Program-made: the position numbers and the translations under genes
Notes under the pieces: model-generated
Told to the model about the DNA's origin: nothing
Databases searched by the model: none
The model's input: the letters and a program-made list of their open reading frames with translations, nothing else
Assembly (NCBI GenBank): GCA_034096865.1
Contig: JAWQFJ010000600.1
Span: 25,331-89,330, forward strand
Length of the DNA: 64,000 nt
From: Theodoxus fluviatilis
Lineage: Eukaryota > Mollusca > Gastropoda > Cycloneritida > Neritidae
Direction of reading: 5' to 3'
Shown here: in pieces, positions 49,944 through 60,479 of the stretch
Position numbering within the stretch: position 1 is the first letter of the stretch
Layout of the letters: the number at the start of each line of letters is the position of its first letter

Positions 49944-52900
49944 CATGCCCCTGCACCAGTAAGATGTGTTTGCTTCAGTTCCCACCAGCTTATTGTCCAA
50001 ATGAACAACAGTAAACACAATGCCAGTGCTGGAATACCAGCTACCTTTCAGAGCTAATGACATCCCCGCTGGTGATAGAGGAACCTAAGTTGAGGAAAGC
50101 AGATAGTACACCTGAAGATGTCGTGGTGGCATTGAGGTTCAAGCAGCATGACTAAGTCATTGCTCACCAATGACAGATGTAGCTTTTGGAAAAAGAAAAC
50201 ACCTGCATGGAGATGACAGGACAAACATAAAGAAGAACAAAGACAGAGGGGTGAGCAGAGATACATTTTTTTAAGCAATTTCACTCCAAACTGATGTGGA
50301 GAAAACCAAGTGTTTCTGTCCATGGTGATGCACTAAATTCTTGCCCCAATGCACCAGCTGAATGCATTACCATGTCACCTTTGACCTCTGACCCATCAAA
50401 CTGCACTGATGATCCACAGAAAACAGCAGCCTCGGTCTCAATCTAGGATCCATCTTGTTTTGTGGTCTGTTGTCAGTGTGGCTCGAGTGGAAGAGCGTGA
50501 CAAGGGGAAAACTGATAGAACGTTGAACAGTCAACAGTACTTCGGAGATGGCGGTTGAGGAACTCTTTATTCGTACGCATGCGCAAACCAGCTCATGGTC
50601 AAGGGAGCGAACTTTACTAAATGGCTTCGTAACAATGCAGTAGCGGTTACTTCCCTTATGCATGATAATACAACATCTCCCCTTTTTAGGGAAAAGACAC
50701 AACAATTAACTCTTTCAACTTTAACTGTCAATTAACTCAATATTCCAGCAGCGCGTCTTATGAGTTTCAAGTTTCAGCACAAAGTATCTGTTTTCACTTC
50801 AAACGGATTAACACACAGTATCTGTTTGCTCTTCAGTTCAAACGGATCGACTTCAAATAAGTAAACTCTAACTTTTAGCTTTTGACTTCCTGCAAAGCGT
50901 CTCTGATAATTCTAACTTAGAATCTAACTATGAACTACTATAATTTGAACAACCGAACTCGGAAGTTCATAACTTCAACCAACACAAGGTATACTGCAAA
51001 GCGTCACTTAGACAATCAACTTCACGCAACAGCTTCCTGTGTTGCATCGCTTAGAATCAAATTCGGTATTCACCAAGTGATGCTTGGTAACTATTATTTA
51101 TGAATGTTACTTCACTGGTACCGGGCTGGTTTGTGAATCTGTCTACCGGACTTGGTGATGTATGGCGGCGTTGATGGCGTCTGTTGCAGCGGTTGCACCG
51201 GCTGTGGTTGTGGTTGCCCCGGCTGCGACGTTTGACTGCTTGTAGGTTGGACGGACATCGTCGGGTCGTCTTCGTTGATCTGCGGCGACATCTTCGGGTT
51301 GTCTACGGATCTTGGAGCACACTTTTCAAGGACTTCGCCTGGCTTCTTCCAGCCTTTCTCTCCCTCCTCCTTCATGAGGACGAGGTCACCGGGTTGAAGC
51401 TCTGGCAAGCTCCATGCTCTTTTGTCAAAGTACTGCTTTTGTGACTGCTTTGACTTCGCATCACGCTGGCGTACTGTGTCATGTTCCACTATACATGGAA
51501 AAAGGGACTGGGGAAGGACGGGTAGGGTTGTGCGTAGCCTCCTTCCAAACGCTAGCTCTGCCGGGCTTACTCCAAGGGTTGGGAGTGGAGTAGCTCGGTA
51601 AGTCAGCAATGCAAGGAGATAGTCTTTCTGTTTCAGGATCTCCTTTGCTGTCTTCACGGCGCGTTCCGCCTCACCGTTGGACTGTGGATAGTGAGGAGAA
51701 CTGGTGACATGGCAAAAGTTCCATTCTTTAGCGAATTTCTTGAACTCGGCTGAAGAAAACTGTGTTCCATTGTCGGAAACTACTGTCTCTGCAATCCCAT
51801 GCTGTGAGAAGATAATCTTCATCTTGTTGATGACTGCTGTGGAGGTCACCTTGCTGAGCTGAGCTATGTCAATGTAGCGACTGTAGTAGTCAACTGAGAC
51901 GAGGTAGTTCTGTCCCCTGATCTCGCAAATGTCAACAGCGATCCTCTGAAAGGGTCGTTCTGGCATCGTTGACGGAAGCAATGGCTCACTCGCTTGCGAT
52001 GGTTTCTTCTCTAGACAGTGTTTGCACCCTGCAACTCTGTTTTTGATGTCATGACTTATGTGTGGCCACCACACTGATGTTTTTGCTCTTTCACGGCACT
52101 TGGTGATATCCATGTGACCATCATGGATTCTCTCTAAGACTTCTGCTCGCATGGAAACTGGTACGACGATTCGATCGCCATAGATCAACAGTCCTTCATG
52201 AGTACTGAGGTCTCCCCGAACGGCAAAGAGGTCTTTGGCTGCCATTTTGACATCTTCTTTGTAGACTGGCCATCCCTTGGTGGTGTAGTCTAGCGCTGTT
52301 TTGAGGTTGACGCCCTTCTGGGTCTCCTCACGTATCTGGTTCAGCTTGGCATCTGAAACTGGCCAAGCGCTTGTGACTTCGTACACGTAGGCTTCTACGT
52401 CTTCTTGCAGTGCTGTTTCTTCTTTCTCTGGCTTCAAAGGACTTCTCGACAAGGTGTCTGCTATCGTCATGTCTTTCCCTTGAATGTACACTGCTTTTGG
52501 CTTGAACCTCATCAGCCTCATCAGCATCCTTTGGCATCTCAGTGGTGTTTTTGACAAGTCTTTGGTGTTGATGAGCGGAATGAGCGGTTTGTGGTCAGTT
52601 TGAAGCGTAAAGCTGTCTAGTCCTACCAAGTATCTCTCGAACCTTTCACAAGCTCAAACTGAAGCAAGGATTTCCTTTTTGATCTGTGCCCAGTTTGTCT
52701 CTGTTTTGGTCAGTGTTCTGGAGCAGAATGCGAATGGACGCAATCCATCTTTATGTTCCTGGAGAAGAACTCCTCCCAGACCATAGCTCGACGCGTCAGC
52801 TGAAACTGTCGTCGGCTTCTTTGGGTCGAAGTACGCTAAGGTAGGCGCAGTGGTAAGCATCTCCTTCACTTTCAAAAAGGCTTCTGACTGCTCAGGACCC

Positions 52901-55900
52901 CATGTCCATGCTGCGTCTTTGGTCAACAGTGCGTTCAACGGTTTCAGAACAGTGGACAGGTGTGGTAGGTACCTGCCAAGATAGTTGACCATGCCCAAGT
53001 ATCTTCTGAGCTCGGCGTTGTCTTCTGGCTCTGCCAGACTCTTGATCGCTTCGATCTTGGACGGATCTGGACGAACGCCCTGATCGTTGATGACGTGACC
53101 AACAAAGGTGATCTCCCTCTTCTTGTACTTACACTTGTTCTTGTTCAGGCGAAGGCCTACTTCATCAAGCCTCTGGTGGACTTTTGCAAGCAGCGCGTCA
53201 TGCTCCACCATCGTTTTGGTATGGCAAACGATGTCGTCGAAGTAGCAGATGACTCCGTCTATGCCCTGAAGTGACTCTGTCATGACCCGTTGAAACACTT
53301 CTGGTGCAGAAGAAATACCAAAAGGGAGTCTTTTCATGAAAAATCTGCCGTAGGGTGTAAGAAAGCAAGTGAGTTTGGCTGTGCTTTCATGAAGCGGAAG
53401 CTGCCAGAATCCTGACTGAGCGTCAAGCTTGGAGAACACACTGGAACCTCGAAGCTTGTGGATGATATCGTCTATTGAAGGAATGACGAATCGCTCTCTC
53501 TGGACTGATTGGTTCAATTTCTTCAGATCCACGCAGATCCAGACGCCACTATTAGGCTTCTGTACTGGAACCATGGGTGTCACCCACTCAGTCGGTTCTG
53601 TGATTTCTTCTATTATTCCATCTTCTTTCATCCTCTCCAACTCTTTCTTCACCTTTTCTTGCAGTGGAATTGGCACTCTTCTTGGTGTGGATATGCTGTA
53701 CGGTTGTGTACCTTCCTTGAGCTTGATCTTCACAGGCTCACACTTCATGGCTGCGAAAATGACTGAGTTCACTCTCCGTACAAGATTCATCTCTGTAGCT
53801 GTACTGCGGCTCAGAAGACTGTCAGAGTCATTATCAATGACGAACACTGTAGCTTCAATCTTCTTGAAGTTCTTCTCAAACTTGGTAGTGAAGTGACCTA
53901 GTGTTTTCACTTTGCCCCCTGGACTCATCAGGTTGACACAATTCATTGGAAGCAGCTTTGGCTGTCCTAGCTTTGCCCATGTAGATCTGCTAATCAGGTT
54001 GACGTCGGCCCCGGTATCAATCTTCCAGTTGATAGAGGTTTCTTCCAACTTCAAATTCACCCTCCATGGTGGTTCATTGGACTCGACTCTTCCTATGAAG
54101 TATTCTTTCTCAGGCTCTGGCTCTCTCTCAGGCTCTTTTTCTGGCTCTGTTTCAAGCTCTCTTTCTGGCTCTGGCTCTGAAGTAACTTCATCTGTTTTCT
54201 TTGTCTTGGACTTAGACTTGCACATTTTTGCAAAATGTGACAATTTTCCACATTTGTGACATTTCTTCTGGTATGCTGGACACTTCCTCTTCTCATGGAT
54301 AGTTCCGCATTTCTTGCACGCAAATTTCTCTGAATTATGTGCGTGTGCATTCTGATGTGAGGATCCCTTCCCTCCTTGGTTCCACCCGGGTCGGAAGCGG
54401 ACTCCATCAACTGATGTTGCACCTCTCTGTTCCTCAAGTTCAGCCATCACTTGTTCATGTATTCTCGACTTCATGATTGCTTTCTCCAAAGTCAGCTCGC
54501 TCTCTAGCTGCAGCTTTCCAGAAAGATCTTTGTCTCTCAGCCCCAGGACTAGTCTATCTCTTATAGTGTCCTTCTTCTCTGTGAAAGCAGCATGTTCTGC
54601 TAGTTCATACAAAGCATTGACGTATTGTTCAATTGATTCACCTTCTTTCTGGTTCCTGCTGTGAAATGTTGCTCTGATGTGAATCACGTTCCTCTTTGGT
54701 ATGAAATGTTCATCAAATTTCTTCTTCATTTTGTCGTAGTCATTTTGATCATCATCAGACAACTCAAACTGTGCGAAAATCTTATCAGCATCCAGACCCA
54801 TAGAGTACAGCAAACTACTAACTTGAATCTCGCCACTCTCTTTACTCAGCTTTGATGCAAGCCTGAAACAATCAAATCTCGCCAACCAAGCTGGCCATGC
54901 AAAAGGCTCATGAAATGCAAATGGCTGCGGCGGTTTGAACATTGTGACGCACTGAAATTTTTCCATCAAGTTACTTAGCTTTAAAATGTTCGTTCAGCTG
55001 AATCCTGGTTCCCCTTTTTGTTCAAAGGATCTCTGTCACCATGTTATGTGGTCTGTTGTCAGTGTGGCTCGAGTGGAAGAGCGTGACAAGGGGAAAACTG
55101 ATAAAACGTTGAACAGTCAACAGTACTTCGGAGATGGCGGTTGAGGAACTCTTTATTCGTACGCATGCGCAAACCAGCTCATGGTCAAGGGAGCGAACTG
55201 TACTAAATGGCTTCGTAACAATGCAGTAGCGGTTACTTCCCTTATGCATGATAATACGACACACCTGCCTTAGACTTGCTATTTCCCCAAGACTCTCATG
55301 GTGCCATGAGTCCATCTCCTCGAAGAGAAGCAACTCTAGAGGATCTCCAAGAGATGTGAACGAGATTACTATGAATATGTCTTGTAACCTGAGAGAGCAA
55401 ATGTGCACAGTGAGGAGTGGAATAGCCCAGGCCCAGGCTTGTGCATCCAGAAGCATTTCTGAGCACACTTTACCCCTTCCTTCAACTTCTGCAAAGGCCT
55501 ACCTGATCTTCAGACATCCTACTAGAGGACCTTCCAGGCATCACCAATGAAAGCCTCTGACAACTTCTGACCTGCAGTTTGTCCATGATCAATTGTTTCC
55601 AATGTATCAAGAATATCAATATAAACAACTCAGAAAGAAGTAGGACACTGCCAACATGACAGCAACCTTCATGGACTGCACAAAGAACTGAAACTTGTGC
55701 ACTGACCAAGAAAACTCACTTATGCATGATGTGTATGCTGAAATAGGTTGCCAGTTTTTATTAATTTTCTTGTAAATTAAGGTGTTTTGTCCCCGTTCCT
55801 TTTGATGCAACAGACTGGTGGCCTATATATAAACCCACTGAGTGCTGCATAAAATGCTCTGTGTGACTGAAGACTGCTGCATACAATTTAAAGAAAAAAC

Positions 55901-58124
55901 AGACACTGATATCTGATTTTTACCTCTGCCAAGGAGGTTATGATTTTTCCTTGGTTAGTACAGTAGCTCATTATTCGGCAATATAACTCAAAGAGTTCAA
56001 AACAGATTCTGATGAAATTTGATGCACAGTCGGGGTTTTACTCATTGAACAATCGCTTCAATTTTGGAGGTTATCTGTTATCTTGTTTTGCAATTACAAC
56101 CATGAACAGAATTTTATATGTGTGTCACGAAGTTGATGACGTCAAACTGTTGATGACATCTAACTATTGATGACACGGCATAAGCGTTTTGCACTCAGAG
56201 ACTGCTAGCAGGTGCTAAAATGAACTAAACTTCATGGCATCAGGCATGGCAAGCAGAATTATACAGACCATGGAAGATAAATTGTGGCTTCCTTGGTGGA
56301 GCTTTGTGCTCACAGAGTGCCCTCTAGTTATGTCTATTTTTCCTGAAAAGCGAGATCAAGACTAAGCTGAATGGTACTCCTGAGATACAGAGTTCAAAAT
56401 GCTAGCAAGTTAACAAAGCAGGATCATAACCCACTGCACTCCACTGACTGAGTCAGGATCATGGCACTTTATGCCCAACAGGTTAAAGTTGTTCGGTTGT
56501 TACTTTTTTTTCTGCCTCTCTCCAACACATAGATGCAATGGCAAAACACTCGCAAAACAGTCTATCTGTAAAGCCTTGCAACTAACAACAGATTTATCTC
56601 ATTCATATCATTGCCATTCCAAGGTGTTCCATGACAAGGCAGATGCAGAGAGATTAAACTTGTCATAGAGCCAAAAGAAGAAGGATATGTATTAAGAATT
56701 GCCAACACTGAAACAAAGACCAACCTCCAGTCATCTCCAAAAGACAACCATGTTCAAAAGGGATACTCACAGAGTAAGAGACATCATAGTCGCTGTGGCA
56801 GGGGATGAGGTCAGGAAGCTCATCAAAATGGTCGGATAGTGACTCCAGTGTCTCTTCTGCGATCTGCTCATACTCAAGATTACTCAGGCTGCTGCAAAAG
56901 GAACACTTTTTCCATGTTGGACTTGAATCTGGAGGGACTCCATTGCAAGCTGCCATTACATTCTTATCATCAGCCAAAGTATTTTTCCTTGGAAAGTTTC
57001 TATGAATTCATGACTGTTGCAATGCCCAAGAATGATTTTTCTTATTTCATTTGGTTACAATCTTAACTGTCAGTTGCTTACATGACTATCTGCTAGAATG
57101 TTGTCACGCACACAGACACAGATAACCACACACTCACACATGCACACTAGTATACTCTCACTAGCTCACTTATTCAGTCACTTAGACTGTCTCCCATCTT
57201 CAGTAAGCTTTCTTTCCAGCATTTCAACCCAGCAGGCAAGGGGAGAAGCAAGATCATGAGGGAAGAGCTACTGCCAGGTGAGTGGGTGGACACAGGGGAG
57301 AAGGTCAGGAGGTCAGGGCTGTGTGCCAACAACACCCCCCAGACAAGCCAAGGGAGACAACTACTCACTGTACCTGCAGTGTCTGATGACAATGGTATGT
57401 CCTGGCACAGGGGAGGGAACTCTGTTTTTCAAGGAAGGGGTGTTCCATCTTGCAGGAGTAAAGCACATCGCTGTTCCATGTCTAAGAGCTACACACAACA
57501 CCTGAAAGAACAAATAAAATCTTACACTGATGACTCTAGATCATCTCTGGAACTGTAATGCACACATATGTAAATATATAAAATGGAAGCAGGGACCACT
57601 TGGAACACATGAAGTTTAGTTTTGATGCACTGTTTCATGTTTCACACCAAGTTTTCAGTGCAAATCTGCTACAGGTCTGAAAACCAAAGGAATTACATTC
57701 TGATCCACTGGGCATCACAGCAACCTTCTGCCACAGCACTCTCCAACGCCTGCAAGAGTTACAGTGTCATTGGAAATGGGGAAATTGCACAAAATTCTAA
57801 GCATAAAGATATGCAGAAAGCAATCACAATTAAGCTACACTTAATAAACTGGTGTAGTTACTAAAGGACAAGATTCTAACTGAAAAACCATGGCACAATA
57901 TTGAAACAAGACATATGCAGACATCTCAAATTCTGCACATACAATCATACATGCACTCAGATCAAATGTATACAGTCACATATATAAATCAACAACACAG
58001 TTGCTGATTTTGATCCCGTGAGAAACCAAAATCTTCCACTGTGAATTGAAGGTTTTGCATGTGTTAGGATTTATCAACCACAACTAGATCTACAAACCAT
58101 GCCGTTTCTGAATAAGATGCTGTA

Positions 58125-58219
<95 letters not shown>

Positions 58220-58718
58220 TATTTTCAAGTCGTACTAACATCACCGCATTAAAAAGTACATCTGGTTTCCAGAGACTTGTTCATGCATACAAATGGCATT
58301 CTCGTGTTACGTAAGAAACGAAAATACTTGTTTCGCTTTCATTTTCAAATCAGCAGCCAGGCAGTGCCCAACTCTGAAAAAATAACCATTACGATAAATC
58401 TAGCACCATGAAGAGTGAAAGTGAATTTCAATCAGAAGCCTATTAAGTTACTCGAGACTCGACTTAACTTTCAACTTTGATTTATTGTGCATCGCTCATC
58501 ACTCAGTCGGTGTAGTATCAGAACACTGGTCAGAACTCCACGACCACGGCCACGGAGTTCATGTTCTACGTTGCGACCTTTACAAGCTCAAAATGAAAAG
58601 TCTTGACGGAAAACAAAATCACACGTACTGTTCGTGACATAACCAGCATCCGGTACTGATCATGAGCATGTCGGATGATAGGGTGAGCGAGCAATCGAGG
58701 AACAGCGAGGACGTTCAT
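48225..58718 (-). CDS. FXN: Frataxin, mitochondrial; five exons, 193 aa
   Basis: Joined exons 58718-58629, 57501-57374, 56891-56771, 49244-49147 and 48369-48225 give 582 nt, 194 codons including TGA; phases 0, 2, 0, 2 match at every junction. Frataxin binds the NFS1-ISD11-ISCU complex in the mitochondrial matrix and speeds iron-sulfur cluster assembly. Signatures: the acidic first helix ([19 protein letters not shown]), strand [12 protein letters not shown], the invariant [15 protein letters not shown] surface and [15 protein letters not shown], then the last helix ([13 protein letters not shown]). Exon 1 begins [20 protein letters not shown], which suits a mitochondrial presequence; it is the least certain exon. 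Intron 3 (7.5 kb) holds a Gypsy element in the same orientation and intron 1 a long (AT)n tract. The human protein has 210 residues. Confidence 0.9.
49147..49244 (-). CDS. FXN: FXN exon 4 (core beta-sheet)
   Basis: The acceptor is tgcatttcag and the donor ACCAG|gtagag. It encodes [20 protein letters not shown] and [12 protein letters not shown], the most conserved frataxin segment. Confidence 0.95.
49245..49723. other. FXN intron 3, 3' part: nothing recognised
   Basis: Ordinary AT-rich intron with no gene or repeat recognised. Confidence 0.5.
49724..49939. repeat. Compound (CT)n/(CCCT)n microsatellite in FXN intron 3
   Basis: (CT)n, then about 18 CCCT units, then CT again; on the FXN sense strand it is purine-rich (GA/GGGA). 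Confidence 0.95.
50456..50675 (-). repeat. Gypsy 3' LTR
   Basis: TGTT...ACA ends on the plus strand. Preceded on the element strand by the polypurine tract at 50687-50676. Confidence 0.92.
51112..52653 (-). CDS. Gypsy RNase H end and integrase part of the polyprotein
   Basis: Same frame as the upstream part, resuming right after the TGA with [13 protein letters not shown], then the RNase H end ([20 protein letters not shown]). The integrase has an HHCC zinc domain ([23 protein letters not shown]) and a DDE core ([45 protein letters not shown]). A C-terminal Pro/Gln-rich tail ends at 51112. Integrase inserts the cDNA. Apart from the one stop the polyprotein appears complete. Confidence 0.92.
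   Translation of the reverse strand, partial: ACERFERYLVGLDSFTLQTDHKPLIPLINTKDLSKTPLRCQRMLMRLMRFKPKAVYIQGKDMTIADTLSRSPLKPEKEETALQEDVEAYVYEVTSAWPVSDAKLNQIREETQKGVNLKTALDYTTKGWPVYKEDVKMAAKDLFAVRGDLSTHEGLLIYGDRIVVPVSMRAEVLERIHDGHMDITKCRERAKTSVWWPHISHDIKNRVAGCKHCLEKKPSQASEPLLPSTMPERPFQRIAVDICEIRGQNYLVSVDYYSRYIDIAQLSKVTSTAVINKMKIIFSQHGIAETVVSDNGTQFSSAEFKKFAKEWNFCHVTSSPHYPQSNGEAERAVKTAKEILKQKDYLLALLTYRATPLPTLGVSPAELAFGRRLRTTLPVLPQSLFPCIVEHDTVRQRDAKSKQSQKQYFDKRAWSLPELQPGDLVLMKEEGEKGWKKPGEVLEKCAPRSVDNPKMSPQINEDDPTMSVQPTSSQTSQPGQPQPQPVQPLQQTPSTPPYITKSGRQIHKPARYQ
52654..54969 (-). CDS. Gypsy gag-protease-RT part of the polyprotein
   Basis: 771 codons on the minus strand. Gag comes first ([20 protein letters not shown]), then a retroviral-type knuckle pair ending [16 protein letters not shown], a Glu/Pro-rich spacer, and an aspartic protease with the DTGA active site ([17 protein letters not shown]). 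The RT follows, with [18 protein letters not shown] and the catalytic [11 protein letters not shown], then the first part of RNase H ([20 protein letters not shown]). The frame ends at a TGA (52656-52654) within RNase H, after EILASV. Continuity of the frame after it shows a single nonsense change. Gag packages RNA; RT copies it. Confidence 0.93.
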   Translation of the reverse strand: MMEKFQCVTMFKPPQPFAFHEPFAWPAWLARFDCFRLASKLSKESGEIQVSSLLYSMGLDADKIFAQFELSDDDQNDYDKMKKKFDEHFIPKRNVIHIRATFHSRNQKEGESIEQYVNALYELAEHAAFTEKKDTIRDRLVLGLRDKDLSGKLQLESELTLEKAIMKSRIHEQVMAELEEQRGATSVDGVRFRPGWNQGGKGSSHQNAHAHNSEKFACKKCGTIHEKRKCPAYQKKCHKCGKLSHFAKMCKSKSKTKKTDEVTSEPEPERELETEPEKEPEREPEPEKEYFIGRVESNEPPWRVNLKLEETSINWKIDTGADVNLISRSTWAKLGQPKLLPMNCVNLMSPGGKVKTLGHFTTKFEKNFKKIEATVFVIDNDSDSLLSRSTATEMNLVRRVNSVIFAAMKCEPVKIKLKEGTQPYSISTPRRVPIPLQEKVKKELERMKEDGIIEEITEPTEWVTPMVPVQKPNSGVWICVDLKKLNQSVQRERFVIPSIDDIIHKLRGSSVFSKLDAQSGFWQLPLHESTAKLTCFLTPYGRFFMKRLPFGISSAPEVFQRVMTESLQGIDGVICYFDDIVCHTKTMVEHDALLAKVHQRLDEVGLRLNKNKCKYKKREITFVGHVINDQGVRPDPSKIEAIKSLAEPEDNAELRRYLGMVNYLGRYLPHLSTVLKPLNALLTKDAAWTWGPEQSEAFLKVKEMLTTAPTLAYFDPKKPTTVSADASSYGLGGVLLQEHKDGLRPFAFCSRTLTKTETNWAQIKKEILASV
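55042..55261 (-). repeat. Gypsy 5' LTR
   Basis: Same length as the 3' LTR, with about four substitutions. The primer-binding site begins at 55041. Confidence 0.92.
55262..56770. other. FXN intron 3, 5' part: nothing recognised
   Basis: No family similarity in any frame and no clear repeat, apart from the neighbouring LTR. Confidence 0.45.
56771..56891 (-). CDS. FXN: FXN exon 3 (acidic helix)
   Basis: The acceptor is gttccttttgcag, with a second possible AG three bases on (gcagcag), so one Ser codon may be optional. The donor is TACTCT|gtgagt. It encodes [20 protein letters not shown] and ends DYDVSYS, matching the frataxin first helix and strand 1. Confidence 0.93.
57374..57501 (-). CDS. 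FXN: FXN exon 2 (presequence/linker)
   Basis: A very good acceptor (attttatttgttctttcag) and donor CACTGCAG|gtacag. Open throughout for 42 codons plus two bases, basic ([39 protein letters not shown]) with no acidic residues, as expected for the rest of a mitochondrial presequence. Phase agrees with exon 3. Confidence 0.72.
57502..58628. other. FXN intron 1 with (AT)n tract
   Basis: About 1.1 kb. The notable feature is a perfect-to-near-perfect (AT)n run at 58128-58221, about 45 units. No exon signal otherwise. Confidence 0.6.
58128..58221. repeat. (AT)n microsatellite in FXN intron 1
   Basis: About 45 AT units with one or two interruptions near the right end. Confidence 0.95.
58629..58718 (-). 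CDS. FXN: FXN exon 1 (candidate, presequence start)
   Basis: 30 codons from the ATG at 58718, beginning [20 protein letters not shown], rich in Arg and His with an amphipathic look. The donor ACA|gtacgt is fair; two other in-phase GT sites lie nearby. The same frame is open upstream to 59000, so an earlier start cannot be excluded. Confidence 0.45.
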
Positions 58719-58789
58719 CTCACTTTTTTCCCAGGCAGCAGCAGCGGAAGTCGAGCGAGCAATATGGAATGTGCTTCTATTCACGAAGA

Positions 58790-59000
58790 TCACTTGCAGG
58801 GGAGACAACAACGCGTGTTTTGGCCCTCGCGCACGTGTAGGCCTACGTTCTGTTGGTTTGTTCGTTTCATTTCGAGACAACAAATACGCAATCACCCCTC
58901 CTCCGAGAATTACCACAACTAACAAGACAAACTGAAAAAGTCCGTCCATCAAAGAATCGCCCTCGGCGGAAGCGGCGCTAACCACTCCCTCTTGATGCAA
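58790..59000 (-). CDS. Candidate first exon of a single-pass membrane protein (uncertain)
   Basis: The frame upstream of the FXN start is open from an ATG at 59000. It encodes a hydrophobic segment (MDGLFQFVLLVVVILGGGVI) followed by a basic stretch (ERRPTRARGPKHALL). A weak donor (CTGCAA|gtgatc) follows. Layout is like the N-terminus of small ER-anchored proteins such as DDRGK1, but nothing diagnostic is present. It may equally be FXN leader that is open by chance. Confidence 0.22.
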
Positions 59001-59124
59001 ATTGCGAATAAGAGAAGGTCTGTGTTAGTTCATAGGTCTAAAACGTCTAAACTGTTCTAGTGATTTTCATGCCTAATGGCCTAATATAGCCTGCAAAAGC
59101 TGATAAGCTGTAAAACACCATCAA

Positions 59125-59126
<2 letters not shown>

Positions 59127-59187
<61 letters not shown>

Positions 59188-59211
59188 CTCTCTCTCTTTC
59201 TCTTTCCCTGA
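59127..59211. repeat. (CT)n microsatellite
   Basis: About 42 CT units with TTT interruptions near the right end. Confidence 0.94.
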
Positions 59212-59518
59212 GTTGGCCGGAGACGCGTTGTCGTCACTTCCGGAGTTATTTGTAGAACCCACGTGCTTTCAGCCATGTTGGTAGGAGGCGAGCGCTGTCT
59301 GCTTCGCACACGAGGCAACCAAAGTCTCTTGCCACGTTGGTTGCTTGCCATGTGGCAGGCAATGCTGGAGACTGAGCTCGCACACGCTTCCACTGTGACC
59401 TTTCACCTCTCGCCACGTTGTATTTATGGAAGCGTATTAATTCCCGCGCTTGCACTCAAGACGCTCTGCATCTCTCCCCCGAAGGCTTGCCCTAGCATGA
59501 CTGAAACTTAGAGTGACG

Positions 59519-59790
59519 ATGGCGACAGTACTTCGTCATCTAATGATGATGTTGCTTATAATTGCCGAGCAAAGTAAAAAGAGAAAAAGATCGTGTTGGT
59601 CTCGTGAATGGTTGACAAAACGACCAAGGCATGGTGCCTACTCGTGTCTGCTACAAGAGCTCCTCATCGAGGATCTCAAGGCAACAAGAACTTTCCTTCG
59701 AATGAGCTATGAACATTTTCAGGAATTGTTTGCAGCTGGTTGGGCCTCAACTAATTAATCAATTTAATCTGAACAGTATTTTCATAACAC
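59519..59790 (+). pseudogene. PIF/Harbinger (HARBI1-like) transposase N-terminal remnant
   Basis: The plus-strand frame reads KKRKRSCWSREWLTKRPRHG, AYSCLLQELLIEDLKATRTF and LRMSYEHFQELF. In the +1 frame it continues LVGPQLI. W...WL..R...G.Y..LL.EL..ED...F..F.RM....F..LL..V.P.I is the N-terminal pattern of Harbinger transposases. The frame is broken near 59735 and the DDE domain is absent. Confidence 0.6.
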
Positions 59791-59869
59791 AGATGCAATT
59801 TAACTGTATCGTATTCGTGGTATCAAACAAAACTAGCTTTGTACACAATGTGACACTTCGGCGTGTAGA

Positions 59870-60045
59870 TGCGTCGACCTCAATTTCCATTTTTAAAATG
59901 TAGGAGCTTTCACGATCTATTGATGCATTCAACATACAGCTTTGATAAATTAATGCTGTTCATGACTTACATTTTCTTTGGATGGGTTTCTAGCATCCCC
60001 AAATACAGCGTTTTCTGTGCGAACCGTAGATATGTCCGCCCTTTA
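59870..60045 (-). repeat. Repeat family E, copy 1 (reverse)
   Basis: Contains TTGATGCATTCAACATACAG, AATTAATGCTGTTCATG and CATTTTCTTTGGATGGGTTT. It is the reverse complement of the copies at 61180, 61910 and 62070. Confidence 0.7.
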
Positions 60046-60298
60046 ATTGTGCAATAGTCGCGAGAACGAGGCTCTAAAGTCACCCGGTGATTGGTGGATT
60101 CACAGAGAGTGGCACGCCACTGCCCCCAAAACTAGAACAGGTTTAAACACGAGCAACTCAGTTGCTGGTGGCGTGGAAAGTTGCTTGGAATGCCAGTTAC
60201 TTTCAACCAACATCGCACACGAAGCAATGTATGGCGAGCAATCGAGTTGCCCGAGTGGAGTTGCCTTAAAAAGCTGTGCTATGGGAGACGTGCAACCA

Positions 60299-60410
60299 TG
60301 CCTGCTTCTTGCTGCGTGAAAAATTGTTTTAACAACCAACAAAAAGAAAAATTAAGAGGAGTCAAACGCTCCTACTACTTTATACCATCAGAGAAAACCA
60401 ATCAAGGTCC
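60299..60410 (+). CDS. THAP-domain first exon (element- or host-derived)
   Basis: From the ATG at 60299 the frame reads MPASCCVKNCFNNQQKEKLR, then GVKRSYYFIPSEKTNQ. MPxxCCVxxCxN...R...F.IP is the start of the THAP zinc-binding C2CH domain. A possible donor is CAAG|gtccgt at about 60407. The rest of the domain (C..H) is not seen nearby. The neighbouring Harbinger-like remnant and repeats make an element origin likely. Confidence 0.4.
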
Positions 60411-60479
60411 GTGTCATGTGGTAGCGACAAGTGTGTTTCTACCTAAGGGAATGGGTGGGAGATAAAATTAGATCCATTG

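Larger units (their letters stand above)
50456..55261 (-). mobile_element. Gypsy LTR retrotransposon, 4.8 kb, nearly intact
   Basis: Two 220-bp LTRs (50456-50675 and 55042-55261) differ at about four positions (about 98% identical), so the insertion is recent. Read on the minus strand: 5' LTR, primer-binding site TGGTGACAGAG directly after it, one gag-pol frame with a single in-frame stop, polypurine tract AAAAAGGGGAGA, 3' LTR. Flanks CATCT (50451-50455) and CACCT (55262-55266) match at 4 of 5 bases, a likely target duplication. It sits in FXN intron 3 in the same direction as FXN. Confidence 0.92.

Noticed and set aside
53429..54259. Plus-strand ORFs over the Gypsy element
   Set aside because: They are antisense shadows of the gag-pol frame.
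57256..57558. Plus-strand ORF of 100 codons
   Set aside because: It overlaps FXN exon 2 on the opposite strand; the exon has better splice sites and phase agreement.
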